NCBI GenBank assembly: GCA_002399785.1
Contig: DHEH01000001.1
Location: forward strand, 26,804 to 90,803
DNA from: Caryophanales bacterium UBA4855
Lineage (GTDB): Bacteria > Bacillota_I > Bacilli_A > RFN20 > CAG-826
Direction of reading: 5' to 3'
Length of the DNA: 64,000 nucleotides
The translations under genes were made by a program, and so were the position numbers. Below are positions 38,009 to 47,495 of this stretch, piece by piece. Numbering within the stretch: position 1 is the stretch's first letter; every line of letters begins with the position of its first letter. Under the pieces are notes generated by a model that worked only from the letters and a program-made list of their open reading frames with translations, had not been told where the DNA came from and did no database searches.

Positions 38009-39133
38009 ATGGAAAATAAAATTTTAGCTATAGTTGATCTTCATAGCGATGCTAATTTAGATCCTTTAACAGATACGCGTCCTTTGGCTGTCACAACCTT
38101 TGCTGGTCGTTATACTTTCCTCGATTTTATTTTATCTAATTTTACAAGAAATAATATTGATGATATCGCTATTTTATGTAAAGAACAATCTGGTAAAATT
38201 GATAAACATATTGGAAGAGATTCAACTTACTTAAAAAATACTAGAACTGGAAATTTAAAAACTTTAAGAAACGAAAGCGCTTTAGGTAATCCTCAATTTA
38301 ATACTGATCTTAATAATCTTGTTGAAAATGATTATATTCTTTATGATAACCCAGGCGATTTTGTAATTGTTTGTCAAACATATTTTGTAATGAACGTAAA
38401 TTGGGATGAATTAATTAAGACACATATCAAGAGTCAAAGATCAATCAGTGTTCTTTATAAACCAACTGAAGATTATGAGCAATTTTCTGATTGCGATAAA
38501 ATTACTATTGACGCCATTGGCGATGCACAAAAATTTGAACATATTAATGATCGTGATCAAGGCAAAAAGATTAATGTTTCTTTAAAAACTTACATTATTA
38601 ATCGTACGCTTTTTGAAGAAATTGTTAAGAAAGCTAAAACTATAAGTTCTTTATATACAATTCCTGATATTGTAAATTACATTTCTCAATATTATCAAAA
38701 GGTTAATTGTATCGAAGTTTCTAGTTTTGTTTTATGCTTCAATTCATTTAAGAAATATTTTCAAAATTCTTTATCTTTAATAAGTAAAGATATTGGTGGA
38801 GAGATTTTAGGAAATAAAAGTTTAGCAATTTATACTTCCACTCATAACTCACGTCCTGTAATTTATGGAGAAGTTAGTGATGTTCAAGGAGCGATAATTG
38901 CTAATGGATGTACAATAAACGGAAAAGTTCGTAATTGTATTTTAGGTCGTGATGTTGTTATTGAAGAAGGTGCAGTTGTTGAAAATTGTGTCCTATTCTC
39001 ACATACTATCGTTAAGAAAGGTATTCATATAAGTAATCTTGTTTCGAATAAACGTGTTGTTTTCAAGACAAAAACTGAAGTACATGGTACATATGATGAA
39101 CCTTTATATATTCCTGGAGGTTCAATTATTTAA
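38009..39133 (+). CDS. glgD: GlgD, regulatory or second subunit of ADP-glucose pyrophosphorylase
   Basis: A 374-aa paralogue of GlgC. It lacks the intact GGxGTRL loop (here DLHSDANLDPLTDTRPLA), so it is expected to be non-catalytic and to modulate GlgC in a GlgCD complex, as in Bacillus. RYTFLDFILSN and the beta-helix C-terminus are conserved. I chose ATG 38009, with GGGAG about 11 nt upstream; the earlier in-frame start at 37982 lies inside glgC. It overlaps glgA by one base. Confidence 0.9.
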   Translation: MENKILAIVDLHSDANLDPLTDTRPLAVTTFAGRYTFLDFILSNFTRNNIDDIAILCKEQSGKIDKHIGRDSTYLKNTRTGNLKTLRNESALGNPQFNTDLNNLVENDYILYDNPGDFVIVCQTYFVMNVNWDELIKTHIKSQRSISVLYKPTEDYEQFSDCDKITIDAIGDAQKFEHINDRDQGKKINVSLKTYIINRTLFEEIVKKAKTISSLYTIPDIVNYISQYYQKVNCIEVSSFVLCFNSFKKYFQNSLSLISKDIGGEILGNKSLAIYTSTHNSRPVIYGEVSDVQGAIIANGCTINGKVRNCILGRDVVIEEGAVVENCVLFSHTIVKKGIHISNLVSNKRVVFKTKTEVHGTYDEPLYIPGGSII

Positions 39134-40578
39134 TGAAAATTGTTCAAGCTGCAAGCGAATGTTTGCCATTTAGTAAAACTGGCGGATTATCCGATGTTGT
39201 TTACTCTTTAAGCAAAGAGTATGTCAAACTTGGTCATAATGTTTCGATCGTTATTCCTTATTATGAAAATATAAATTATGAGAAACTACCTCAATTAAAA
39301 GAAATTTATAGTTTTAAGGTTAAGATGAATTGGCGTAACAGTGATGCCACTATCGTTCATTGTTTTTATGAAGGAATCGATTTTTATTTGATTCAAAATT
39401 CTTCATATTTCGGCCGCGATACATTTTATGGATATCAAGATGACGGAGAGCGTTTTGCTTTCTTCCAAAATGCAGTTATTGAACTCATTAAACATTTTGC
39501 TTTTAGTGTTGATGTTCTTCATTGCCATGATTGGCAAGCTGGAATGCTTCCTTGTTTATTAAAAGAAAAATATAGAAAAGATAATAAATTAAACGAAATT
39601 AAAACTGTTTTAACTATTCACAACCCTTTATTTAAAGGATATTTGGGTCGCGATTCTTTGTATGATTTATTTGGATTAGATCCAAAATTATTTGATAACG
39701 GATCTGTTCGTCTTGATGGTCAAGTTTCTACTTTAAAAGCTGGAATTAAATTTGCAGACAAGATTTCAACTGTTTCGCCAACTCATGCTTATGAATTGAC
39801 AACTGTTGAGGGTAGTAAAGGTTTATGGTATGACATGACTTTAAGACAAAATGATTTTATTGGCATTCTTAATGGTATGGACACCGATTTTTTCAATCCT
39901 GAAACTGATAAATTAATTAAATATAATTATGGATTTAAAAATTACAAAGAAGGAAAGAGATTAAATAAAGAATATTTTTGTAAAGAATATAATCTTGATC
40001 CTAAATTACCTTTATTTATAATTATTTCCCGTTTAACCAGTCAAAAAGGCTTAGATTTAATGTATGCTATGTCCGATTTCCTTAGTTACACTGGTGGAAA
40101 CATTGCTGTTTTAGGAAGTGGAGAAAAACCTGCTGAAGATTATTTTAATGATTTATATAAACGTAATTCAAAACATGTTATGGTTTATATCGGTTATAAC
40201 GAAACTTTAGCTCATCAAATGTATGCAGCAAGCGATTTCTTAATTATGCCAAGTGCTTTTGAACCTTGCGGATTAAGTCAAATGATTTGTCAATCCTATG
40301 GCAGTTTACCAATTGTGAGAAGGACTGGCGGGTTAAGAGATTCAGTTATTCCTTATAATGATTATGATGAAATTGGCAAAGTTGATGCTAATGGATTTGC
40401 TTTTGTTAATTACAATGTAAATGATGCGAATTCTTGCGTTAAAACCGCTTTAGATGTATTTGTTAATGAGCCAAATGTTTTTGCTTCTTTGGTTGAAAAC
40501 GCAATGAAAGTTGACCATTCTTGGAAAACTAGCGCCTTAAAATACATCGACCTTTATAATTCTATAAAGAAGTGGTAA
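39133..40578 (+). CDS. glgA: Glycogen synthase (GT5, ADP-glucose)
   Basis: Elongates alpha-1,4-glucan from ADP-glucose. The 481-aa protein starts with MKIVQAASECLPFSKTGGL, the KTGGL nucleotide-sugar motif near residues 15-19, and has LHCHDWQAG and the C-terminal acid motif PSAFEPCGLSQM. glgB and glgP are not in this window, so branching and breakdown genes must be elsewhere if present. It ends about 12 nt before the leuS T-box leader, with no clear terminator. Confidence 0.95.
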   Translation: MKIVQAASECLPFSKTGGLSDVVYSLSKEYVKLGHNVSIVIPYYENINYEKLPQLKEIYSFKVKMNWRNSDATIVHCFYEGIDFYLIQNSSYFGRDTFYGYQDDGERFAFFQNAVIELIKHFAFSVDVLHCHDWQAGMLPCLLKEKYRKDNKLNEIKTVLTIHNPLFKGYLGRDSLYDLFGLDPKLFDNGSVRLDGQVSTLKAGIKFADKISTVSPTHAYELTTVEGSKGLWYDMTLRQNDFIGILNGMDTDFFNPETDKLIKYNYGFKNYKEGKRLNKEYFCKEYNLDPKLPLFIIISRLTSQKGLDLMYAMSDFLSYTGGNIAVLGSGEKPAEDYFNDLYKRNSKHVMVYIGYNETLAHQMYAASDFLIMPSAFEPCGLSQMICQSYGSLPIVRRTGGLRDSVIPYNDYDEIGKVDANGFAFVNYNVNDANSCVKTALDVFVNEPNVFASLVENAMKVDHSWKTSALKYIDLYNSIKKW

Positions 40579-40589
40579 TATTGTTGTTG

Positions 40590-40765
40590 TTAAAAGATGA
40601 TTAATCTAATGAAGTAATTTTGTAGAGAGTTAGTGGTTGGTGAAAACTAATAAATGAAAATTAGAATCTCACATCTTGTCGTTTATAAAATGAGTGTACT
40701 TAGATTATCTAAGTAAATTAAGGTGGTACCACGTAAAAAGCGTCCTTAAAAAGATGCTTTTTTAT
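40590..40765 (+). promoter_or_regulatory. T-box riboswitch controlling leuS (CUC leucine specifier)
   Basis: The canonical T-box AGGTGGTACCACG lies at 40721-40733. Stem I closes with AAGATG (40594-40599) against CATCTT (40672-40677), with an inner TCTAA (40605-40609)/TTAGA (40661-40665) helix. The conserved GAGAG and GGTTGGTGAAA stem-I sequences lie between them. The specifier loop contains CTC (40668-40670), a leucine codon, followed by A. A 9-bp terminator stem (40736-40744 with 40753-40761) and T-run close the element. Uncharged tRNA-Leu binding should allow read-through into leuS. Confidence 0.93.
40736..40763 (+). terminator. Regulated terminator of the leuS T-box
   Basis: AAAAGCGTC (40736-40744) pairs with GATGCTTTT (40753-40761), followed by further T residues. 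It competes with the antiterminator formed by the T-box sequence. Confidence 0.85.
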
Positions 40766-40783
40766 ATTTAGGAGGAAATTTAT

Positions 40784-43183
40784 ATGTATGACCATAAGTT
40801 AATTGAAAAAAAGTGGAGAGAGATTTGGCTAGAAAGAAAAGAATATAAATGCGATACTAGCGATTTTTCTAAACCAAAATATTATTGTTTGGATATGTTT
40901 CCGTTTCCAAGTGGACAAGGCTTACACGTTGGACATCCAGAAGGATATACGGCTACAGATATTGTAAGCAGAATGAAAAGAATGCAAGGATTCAATGTTC
41001 TTCATCCAATTGGATGGGACGCTTTTGGATTACCCGCTGAACAATACGCTATTAAAATGAACGAACATCCAGGTTCTTTTACTATGAAGAACATTGATAA
41101 TTTTAGAAGACAAATTCAATTATTAGGTTTTTCTTATGATTACGACCGCGAGGTTTGTACTTGTACTCCTGAATACTATAAATGGACTCAATGGATTTTC
41201 TTAAAAATGTTTGATGATGATTTAGCATATGTTTCTTATAAACCAGTAAATTGGTGTCAAGAATTAGGAACAGTTTTAGCTAATGAAGAAGTCATTGACG
41301 GAAAGAGCGAAAGAGGTGGATATCCTGTCGTTAGAAAACCAATGAGACAATGGATGCTTAAAATTACCGAATATGCTGATAGACTTTCCGAAGATTTAAC
41401 TGGTCTTGATTGGCCTAAGTCAACAATTGAAATGCAAAGAAATTGGATCGGTAAAAGCGAGGGTGCAAATATTGTATTTAAAATCAAAAACTCTAGCCAA
41501 TCCTTTACGGTTTTTACAACTAGAGCTGATACCTTATTTGGTTGCACCTACTGTTGTTTAGCTCCTGAGCATCCTTTAGTTAAAGAAATAACAACTGATG
41601 TTCAACGCGATGAAGTTAATAAATATATTGAAGAGGTTTCTCATAAATCTGATATTGAGCGAACTGGTACAAATAAAGAAAAATCAGGGGTCTTTACAGG
41701 GGCTTTTGCTATAAATCCAATAAATGGATTGGAGATTCCTGTCTATATTGCTGACTATGTGTTAGCAAGTTATGGAAGCGGAGCAGTCATGGCTGTTCCT
41801 GCTCACGATTCACGCGATTATGTCTTTGCTAAAAAACATGATTTACCTATTGTTAAAGTTATTGAAAGTGATATTTCAAATGAAGCTTATATTGGAGATG
41901 GAAAACATATCAATAGCGATTTTGCTAACGGATTAAATAATGATGAGGCTAAAACCGCGATTATTGATAAATTAATTGAAACCGAACAAGGGTCAAGAAC
42001 TATTAATTACAAATTAAGAGATTGGTTATTTTCACGTCAAAGATATTGGGGAGAACCTATTCCAATCATTCATTATGATAACGGAACATTAGGAAGAATT
42101 TCTGATACGGATTTACCACTCGTTTTGCCTGAACTTGATGAATATAAGCCAAGCGGAACAGGGGAATCGCCATTAATTCACGCTAAAGATTGGCTTGATG
42201 TTACGTATGATGGAAAACATGGAACTAGAGAAACAAATACCATGCCACAATGGGCTGGAAGTTGCTGGTATTATATTCGTTACATCGACCCACACAATCT
42301 AGATTGCTTAGGAAACAAGAAATTGCTTGATCATTGGTTACCTGTAGATTTGTATATTGGTGGTCAAGAACATGCTGTTTTACACCTTCTTTACGCTAGA
42401 TTTTGGCATAAATTCCTTTATGACAAAGGTGTTGTTAATTGTTCAGAACCATTCAAAAAATTATTCCATCAAGGTATGATTTTAGGTTCTAATGGTGAAA
42501 AAATGTCTAAATCTAGAGGAAACGTTATAAATCCAGATGAAATTGTTGAGAAATATGGCGCAGATTCTTTAAGATTGTATGAAATGTTTATGGGACCACT
42601 TGAAGCTAGTTTACCATGGTCAACAGGCGGACTTGAAGGTAGCAGAAGATTTATTGAACGTGTTTTTCGTTTATTTGATGATCAAGAATTTATCGATAAA
42701 TATTCCGATGTAAACGATAAAAAACTTGATTATATTTATAATGTGACAGTTGATAAAGTCACTAAAGATTTTGAAGCTTTACAATTTAATACTGCTATTT
42801 CACAAATGATGATTTTTATTAATGAAATTTATAAAGCTGAAAGAATTTATAAACCTTATCTTGAAAATTTTGCAAAAATGTTTGATTGTATTTGTCCATT
42901 CATTGGTGAAGAAATTTGGAACAGATTAGGGCACAAAGATTTAATTACATATGCTCCATGGCCAGTTTGTGATAAATCTAAACTTGTTTTAGATACAATT
43001 AAGATTGCTGTTCAAGTTAATGGTAAGCTTAGAGACACTATAGAAATTGGTGTTAATGATAGTGAAGAAACTATAAAAGAGCTAGCCTTTGCAAGTGAAA
43101 ACGTTAAAAAGTTTACCGATGGAAAGACTATTAAAAAGGTCATTGTAGTCAAAAATAAGATTGTTAATATTGTCGCTATTTAG
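40784..43183 (+). CDS. leuS: Leucyl-tRNA synthetase
   Basis: Charges tRNA-Leu. The 799-aa class I synthetase shows the HIGH-type motif [14 protein letters not shown] (about 46-59), the editing (CP1) domain with [15 protein letters not shown] sequence and [16 protein letters not shown] (intact), and the KMSKS motif [12 protein letters not shown]. Length is normal for bacteria. TAGGAGGA lies 9 nt before the ATG, and a leucine T-box lies upstream. Confidence 0.97.
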   Translation: MYDHKLIEKKWREIWLERKEYKCDTSDFSKPKYYCLDMFPFPSGQGLHVGHPEGYTATDIVSRMKRMQGFNVLHPIGWDAFGLPAEQYAIKMNEHPGSFTMKNIDNFRRQIQLLGFSYDYDREVCTCTPEYYKWTQWIFLKMFDDDLAYVSYKPVNWCQELGTVLANEEVIDGKSERGGYPVVRKPMRQWMLKITEYADRLSEDLTGLDWPKSTIEMQRNWIGKSEGANIVFKIKNSSQSFTVFTTRADTLFGCTYCCLAPEHPLVKEITTDVQRDEVNKYIEEVSHKSDIERTGTNKEKSGVFTGAFAINPINGLEIPVYIADYVLASYGSGAVMAVPAHDSRDYVFAKKHDLPIVKVIESDISNEAYIGDGKHINSDFANGLNNDEAKTAIIDKLIETEQGSRTINYKLRDWLFSRQRYWGEPIPIIHYDNGTLGRISDTDLPLVLPELDEYKPSGTGESPLIHAKDWLDVTYDGKHGTRETNTMPQWAGSCWYYIRYIDPHNLDCLGNKKLLDHWLPVDLYIGGQEHAVLHLLYARFWHKFLYDKGVVNCSEPFKKLFHQGMILGSNGEKMSKSRGNVINPDEIVEKYGADSLRLYEMFMGPLEASLPWSTGGLEGSRRFIERVFRLFDDQEFIDKYSDVNDKKLDYIYNVTVDKVTKDFEALQFNTAISQMMIFINEIYKAERIYKPYLENFAKMFDCICPFIGEEIWNRLGHKDLITYAPWPVCDKSKLVLDTIKIAVQVNGKLRDTIEIGVNDSEETIKELAFASENVKKFTDGKTIKKVIVVKNKIVNIVAI

Positions 43184-43198
43184 TTTTTAATATATAAT
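43170..43198 (+). promoter_or_regulatory. Probable promoter of coaX
   Basis: TTGTCG (43170-43175), a 17-bp spacer and TATAAT (43193-43198). The resulting leader of about 57 nt contains a 6-bp hairpin (CAGTGG-CTAA-CCATTG) just before the GGGAGGA ribosome binding site. Confidence 0.5.
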
Positions 43199-43261
43199 TA
43201 TTTCGCTAATAACAAGCAAACGCTTTACAGTGGCTAACCATTGAAGGCAGGGAGGAAAGTT

Positions 43262-44017
43262 ATGATTTTATGTTTTGATGCTGGAAACACCATGATTAAA
43301 TGTGGTGTTTATGAAGATGGAAAATTAATACAACAATTTGCCGTGGATACTGATGCCAAAAGAAGCTCCAATCAATTTGAAGTTCTTCTTAAGTATTTTG
43401 TTAATGATCCAAAAAACGTTGAAGGAGCGATTATTTCTAGTGTTGTTCCTGATGTAACGATGGTAATTAAGGATGCAGTTGATTCTTTATTTTCGATTAA
43501 TGCCTTAATTTTAAATCGTTCTTTAAAGACTAAAATGAAATTAAAATTAGATTATCCAAATGAATTAGGTGGAGATTTAATTGCCGGTGCTGTTGGCGCT
43601 GTTAAAAAGTATAATTATCCTGTTGTAGTCGCTGATTTTGGCACTGCAACCAAAATGTATGTTGTCGATAAAAATGGTTACTATATTGGTGGTATGATTG
43701 CTCCTGGAATGGGAGTAAGCATGAAAGCTTTAATTAGTAATACTCGACTTCTTTATGAAGTACCAATTGTTGCTCCTAAACATGTATGTGGCTCAAACAC
43801 CAAAGACGCAATTCAATCAGGTATTGTTTTTGGACAAGCTTATATGGTTAGTGAATTTGCGCGACGTATGGAACGCGAATTAGGTTATGAACTTAATCGA
43901 GTCGTTACTGGTGGATTCAGCAAAATTGTTAAAGATTCAATAGTTTGTTTTGCTTATGAACAAAATTTAGTTTTAGATGGTTTATACGAAATTTATTGTT
44001 TAAATAGTGGTAAATAA
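43262..44017 (+). CDS. coaX: Type III pantothenate kinase
   Basis: Catalyses the first step of coenzyme A synthesis. The 251-aa protein of the ASKHA fold opens with MILCFDAGNTMIKCGVYEDG (phosphate-1 motif DxGNT), followed by GGDLIAGAVGAV, VADFGTATKM and GGMIAPGMG, all type III hallmarks. I chose ATG 43262 because GGGAGGA is right before it; the in-frame TTG at 43241 lies upstream of that site. The next gene is an ECF S-component, probably for pantothenate. Confidence 0.94.
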   Translation: MILCFDAGNTMIKCGVYEDGKLIQQFAVDTDAKRSSNQFEVLLKYFVNDPKNVEGAIISSVVPDVTMVIKDAVDSLFSINALILNRSLKTKMKLKLDYPNELGGDLIAGAVGAVKKYNYPVVVADFGTATKMYVVDKNGYYIGGMIAPGMGVSMKALISNTRLLYEVPIVAPKHVCGSNTKDAIQSGIVFGQAYMVSEFARRMERELGYELNRVVTGGFSKIVKDSIVCFAYEQNLVLDGLYEIYCLNSGK

Positions 44018-44022
44018 TTATT

Positions 44023-44769
44023 ATGAAAAAGAATTTGAAAGCAGTAAAACAAATTGGTTTTGATGCGTTATTTTTAGCTTTATTTTTTATTTTCGCTTAC
44101 GTTCCTAATCTTGGATATATTTCAATTTTTGGCTTAAGTTTTACCACAATGCATGTTTTAGTTTTGCTTGGGGCAATTCTTTTTGGATGGAAAAGAGGGG
44201 CCCTTTACGGGTTATTTTTCGGTCTTACTAGTTTATTGATCGGTTTAACTCATCCTGGAACATTAGATTATTTTTCATTAAATCCATTTATTTCTATTTT
44301 ACCTAGAGTGGCCTTTGGTTTAATAAGCGGCTTGGTTTTTGATGGTTTAAGACATATATGCAGTCAGAAAACTTTTAATATTTTAGCGTTTCCAGTTTCT
44401 GGAGGATTAACTTTGCTTCATACGATTTTATATTTTATTTGCTTCTATTTCTTTGGCCTTCAAGATGTTATGGGCTTCAGCAGAAATGTTTTAGGATTAG
44501 GGTCTTTAATTGATAGTTTTGCGAATAGTTATGGTTCGTTTTTAATATTTATATCTTCATTTATGGCAATTGGTTCAACTGTCGAAATTGCGGGCGCAGC
44601 AATATTGATACCATCTTTATATATGGCTATTAATGCTAAATTTAATATTGGAAAAGTTGTAATATTAGAAAAAAGGCAAGAATTTCATGAAGGAATGGCC
44701 CCACTTGCTACTCTTATCATTACAATAGTTAGTTTAGTTGGTGTTATAATAATATCGTTATTAATATAG
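44023..44769 (+). CDS. ECF transporter S-component, probably for pantothenate
   Basis: A 248-aa membrane protein with six hydrophobic segments (about 13-32, 40-60, 65-80, 90-110, 122-145, 170-195) plus a C-terminal helix (about 227-247). The overall layout and the N-terminal FDALFLALFFIFAYVPNLG pattern fit the ECF S-component superfamily, which binds vitamins and uses a shared EcfAAT module. It follows coaX by 5 nt, and pantothenate kinase next to a vitamin-type S-component argues for pantothenate as substrate (PanT-like). The substrate is inferred from context only. No strong Shine-Dalgarno is visible. Confidence 0.6.
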   Translation: MKKNLKAVKQIGFDALFLALFFIFAYVPNLGYISIFGLSFTTMHVLVLLGAILFGWKRGALYGLFFGLTSLLIGLTHPGTLDYFSLNPFISILPRVAFGLISGLVFDGLRHICSQKTFNILAFPVSGGLTLLHTILYFICFYFFGLQDVMGFSRNVLGLGSLIDSFANSYGSFLIFISSFMAIGSTVEIAGAAILIPSLYMAINAKFNIGKVVILEKRQEFHEGMAPLATLIITIVSLVGVIIISLLI

Positions 44770-44778
44770 GTGGTATTT

Positions 44779-46134
44779 ATGAATATTGATTTTAAAAAAT
44801 TAGTTAAGCCTTACTACGAAGAGGCTTTAAAAACTTTAGTAAAAGATGTACAAATTAATAGTGTTTATGATGCAAAAACTATTACAAAATATGCGCCATA
44901 TGGTGCAGGTGTCAGCAAATGTTTTTCGTTCTTAAAAGAAATGGCTTTAAAGGATGGATTTAATGTCGATGAATGCGATGGACATTGTTTAGAAATAACT
45001 TGTGGAGAAGGAGAGAAATTAATATCAATTTTTGCTCACCAAGATGTTGTACCAGTTAGCGGAAAGTGGATGTACGATCCATTTAGCGCTACAATTGCTG
45101 ATTCAAAAGTTTACGGACGTGGAACTAGCGATGATAAAGGTCCTGGAATCAGTGCTTATTTTGCTTTAAAAGCACTTAAAGATGCAGGATTAATTAATAA
45201 TTTTCGTGTCAATTTAGTTTATGGAGGAGATGAAGAAAGAGGTTCAAGTTGTTTAACATACTATTTTGAACACCTTCATAAAGAAGAACCAACTTATGGT
45301 TTTACTCCTGATGGAGATTTCCCATTAATTTATGGAGAAAAAGGCATAACTAATTATGAATATCGTGCTAATTTTGAATTAAACGGCATAAAAGAAATTG
45401 ATGCTGGAACTGTTTCAAATGCAATTATTGATAGAGCAAAAGTTGTGGTTGAAGATCCTAAACCAATGGATGAATATTTAGCAAGAAATCCAAAAATTAA
45501 ATTTGAAAAAGAAAACGATAACACTTTTGTATTTTTAGGAAAACCAGGACACGGTTCAACTCCTGAAGTTGGAATAAATTCAGGAATTATTGCTTTGGGA
45601 ATTGTTGGTGAAGTTTATAATAATCCAATGATGACCTTATTATGCAACGAATATAGCGATTATAACGGACAAAATATGCATGCAAAATTTGAGTCAAAAA
45701 ACATGGGTATTACCACTTATAATGTTGGATTAATTAAATATAAAGATGGTAAATTCTCAATGACTGTTAATTTTAGATATCCTGAAACAGTTAATGCTGA
45801 AAAAGTAATTCACAAGATTCAAGATTGCTCACCATTTCCAATCTATACTTTAAGCACATCGCCATTCTTGTATTTTGATCCAGACAATACGCCTTTTATT
45901 CAAGAATTAATGAAAGTTTATAAAGCTGAAACTGGCGATGATACTAAACCACTTACTATTGGTGGTGGAACTTATGCTAAAGAGGCAAAAAATACTGTTG
46001 CTTTCGGTAGTAAATTTGTGGGAAAAGACGATAGCATTCATTCTTACGATGAAAAAATTGATTTAGAAGATTTTTATAATTCAATGTACATTTATGCTCA
46101 TGCAATTTACGCTTTAGGTAATTTAAAAAAATAA
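44779..46134 (+). CDS. pepV: M20 family dipeptidase (PepV type)
   Basis: A zinc dipeptidase of 451 aa. The metal ligands are visible in IFAHQDVVPVSGKW (H and D), GRGTSDDKGPG and GGDEERGSSC, and the lid domain contains KPGHGSTPEVGINSG. PepV-like enzymes cleave a broad range of dipeptides in the cytosol. ATG 44779 was chosen over GTG 44770, since AGGTGG lies 5 nt before it. It overlaps trmB by one base. Confidence 0.9.
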   Translation: MNIDFKKLVKPYYEEALKTLVKDVQINSVYDAKTITKYAPYGAGVSKCFSFLKEMALKDGFNVDECDGHCLEITCGEGEKLISIFAHQDVVPVSGKWMYDPFSATIADSKVYGRGTSDDKGPGISAYFALKALKDAGLINNFRVNLVYGGDEERGSSCLTYYFEHLHKEEPTYGFTPDGDFPLIYGEKGITNYEYRANFELNGIKEIDAGTVSNAIIDRAKVVVEDPKPMDEYLARNPKIKFEKENDNTFVFLGKPGHGSTPEVGINSGIIALGIVGEVYNNPMMTLLCNEYSDYNGQNMHAKFESKNMGITTYNVGLIKYKDGKFSMTVNFRYPETVNAEKVIHKIQDCSPFPIYTLSTSPFLYFDPDNTPFIQELMKVYKAETGDDTKPLTIGGGTYAKEAKNTVAFGSKFVGKDDSIHSYDEKIDLEDFYNSMYIYAHAIYALGNLKK

Positions 46135-46805
46135 TGAGAACCAAATTTAAACAATGGGCTGTTGATTATATTAAAAATGAACAAAATAACCAGTATTCGC
46201 TGGGGAATTTTGATTTAGAGTCCTTTAAAAATTATATAAATGATAAGAAAACTTTTATTGAAATTGGTCCTGGAAAAGGGCAATTCATTTTAACGTTAGC
46301 GGCTAAATTTCCAGACTTCAATTTTATTGTTTGTGAAATCAATGAAACTATATCTGGTATTTGCCTTAATAAAATCGACGAAAGTGGATTAAAAAATATC
46401 CGTTTAGTTTGTGGTGATTTTTTTAAGTTAGGAGAGCTAATGGTTCAAAATCACCTGCAAATCCCTGGTATTTTTCTAAATTTCAGCGATCCATGGCCTA
46501 AGAAAAGACATGAAAAAAGAAGATTAACTAGCGATGGTTTTATGCTTGTTTATTCTAATATTTTATTATTGAATTCATCTATTTATTTTAAGAGTGATAA
46601 CGATGATTTTTCTTTATATTCTTTAGATCAATTTAAAAGATTCAATTTTAATGTAATTAAGAAGGATTTTGATTATAATAAACTCGATAATTTTGATGCT
46701 TTAACAGAATTTGAAGAAAAATTTAAAGAAAGTGGCATCAAAATAAAAAGATTTGTTTCTCGAAAAACAGAAAAAACCATAACGAAAGTAGAGGAATTAG
46801 CATGA
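46134..46805 (+). CDS. trmB: tRNA (guanine-N7-)-methyltransferase
   Basis: Methylates G46 of tRNA. The 223-aa Rossmann methyltransferase has the SAM motif EIGPGKGQFILTLA (about 43-56) and the TrmB signature NFSDPWPKKRHEKRRL (about 120-135). The start codon overlaps the pepV stop, and the end overlaps ytpR by 4 nt (ATGA). Confidence 0.93.
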   Translation: MRTKFKQWAVDYIKNEQNNQYSLGNFDLESFKNYINDKKTFIEIGPGKGQFILTLAAKFPDFNFIVCEINETISGICLNKIDESGLKNIRLVCGDFFKLGELMVQNHLQIPGIFLNFSDPWPKKRHEKRRLTSDGFMLVYSNILLLNSSIYFKSDNDDFSLYSLDQFKRFNFNVIKKDFDYNKLDNFDALTEFEEKFKESGIKIKRFVSRKTEKTITKVEELA

Positions 46806-47410
46806 AATACGGACTTTATTACAACCATAATTTGATAGGTGATATTTTGCTTGTCATTTTTAATCCCAATGCTATTCCTACAAAAATAATTACAAAAGAC
46901 AATATTGTTGCTTTGTATAAAGAAGAAGAATTGATTGGTTATAATTTTTTAGATATATCAGAGGATATTAAAATTAAAGCTAATGGTTATATTCCATTAA
47001 TCAATCATGAAGTTACCGATATTTTAAATCATATGCTTAAAAATGCCGGTCTTCTCGAGCTTGATTATTTGGATGATTCCGGCTTTAAAGTTGCAAAAAT
47101 TGTGAAAATGGAAGAACATCCTGATAGTGATCATCTTCATATTTGTAGTGTAGATGTTGGAGAAGCAGAACTTCTTCAAATAGTATGCGGATCTTTCAAC
47201 GCTAAAGAAGGCTTAAAAGTTGTTTGTGCTATGCCATATACTTTTATGCCAAATGGACAAATTATCGTTCCTGGCGAACTTTTAGGTGTAAAATCAGACG
47301 GAATGTTATGTTCTGGAAGAGAGTTAAATTTACCTGGTTATGATAATGTTAGAGGTCTTTATATTTTAGATGATAATTATGTCGTTGGATCTGATTTTTT
47401 CCGTTATTAA
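46802..47410 (+). CDS. ytpR: YtpR-type tRNA-binding domain protein
   Basis: A 202-aa protein whose C-terminal half is an EMAP/PheT-like OB-fold tRNA-binding domain: KIVKMEEHPDSDHLHICSV, then IVCGSFNAKEGLKVV and LLGVKSDGMLCSGREL. This matches YtpR, a free-standing relative of the PheRS beta N-terminus. The function is poorly known. It follows trmB, another tRNA-related gene, with 4-nt overlap. Confidence 0.85.
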   Translation: MKYGLYYNHNLIGDILLVIFNPNAIPTKIITKDNIVALYKEEELIGYNFLDISEDIKIKANGYIPLINHEVTDILNHMLKNAGLLELDYLDDSGFKVAKIVKMEEHPDSDHLHICSVDVGEAELLQIVCGSFNAKEGLKVVCAMPYTFMPNGQIIVPGELLGVKSDGMLCSGRELNLPGYDNVRGLYILDDNYVVGSDFFRY

Positions 47411-47495
47411 TGTAAACACAATGTAAATTGTTTCATTCTTTATGTATAAATTTTCATATTTTTGTTATAATTAAATTGCCTTTTGGAGGAAATTT

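Noticed and set aside
43199..43261. Small SRP RNA or other structured RNA before coaX
   Set aside because: The GAAGGCAGGGAGGAAAG stretch only loosely recalls SRP RNA; the conserved helix 8 loops are missing and a Shine-Dalgarno explains the end.
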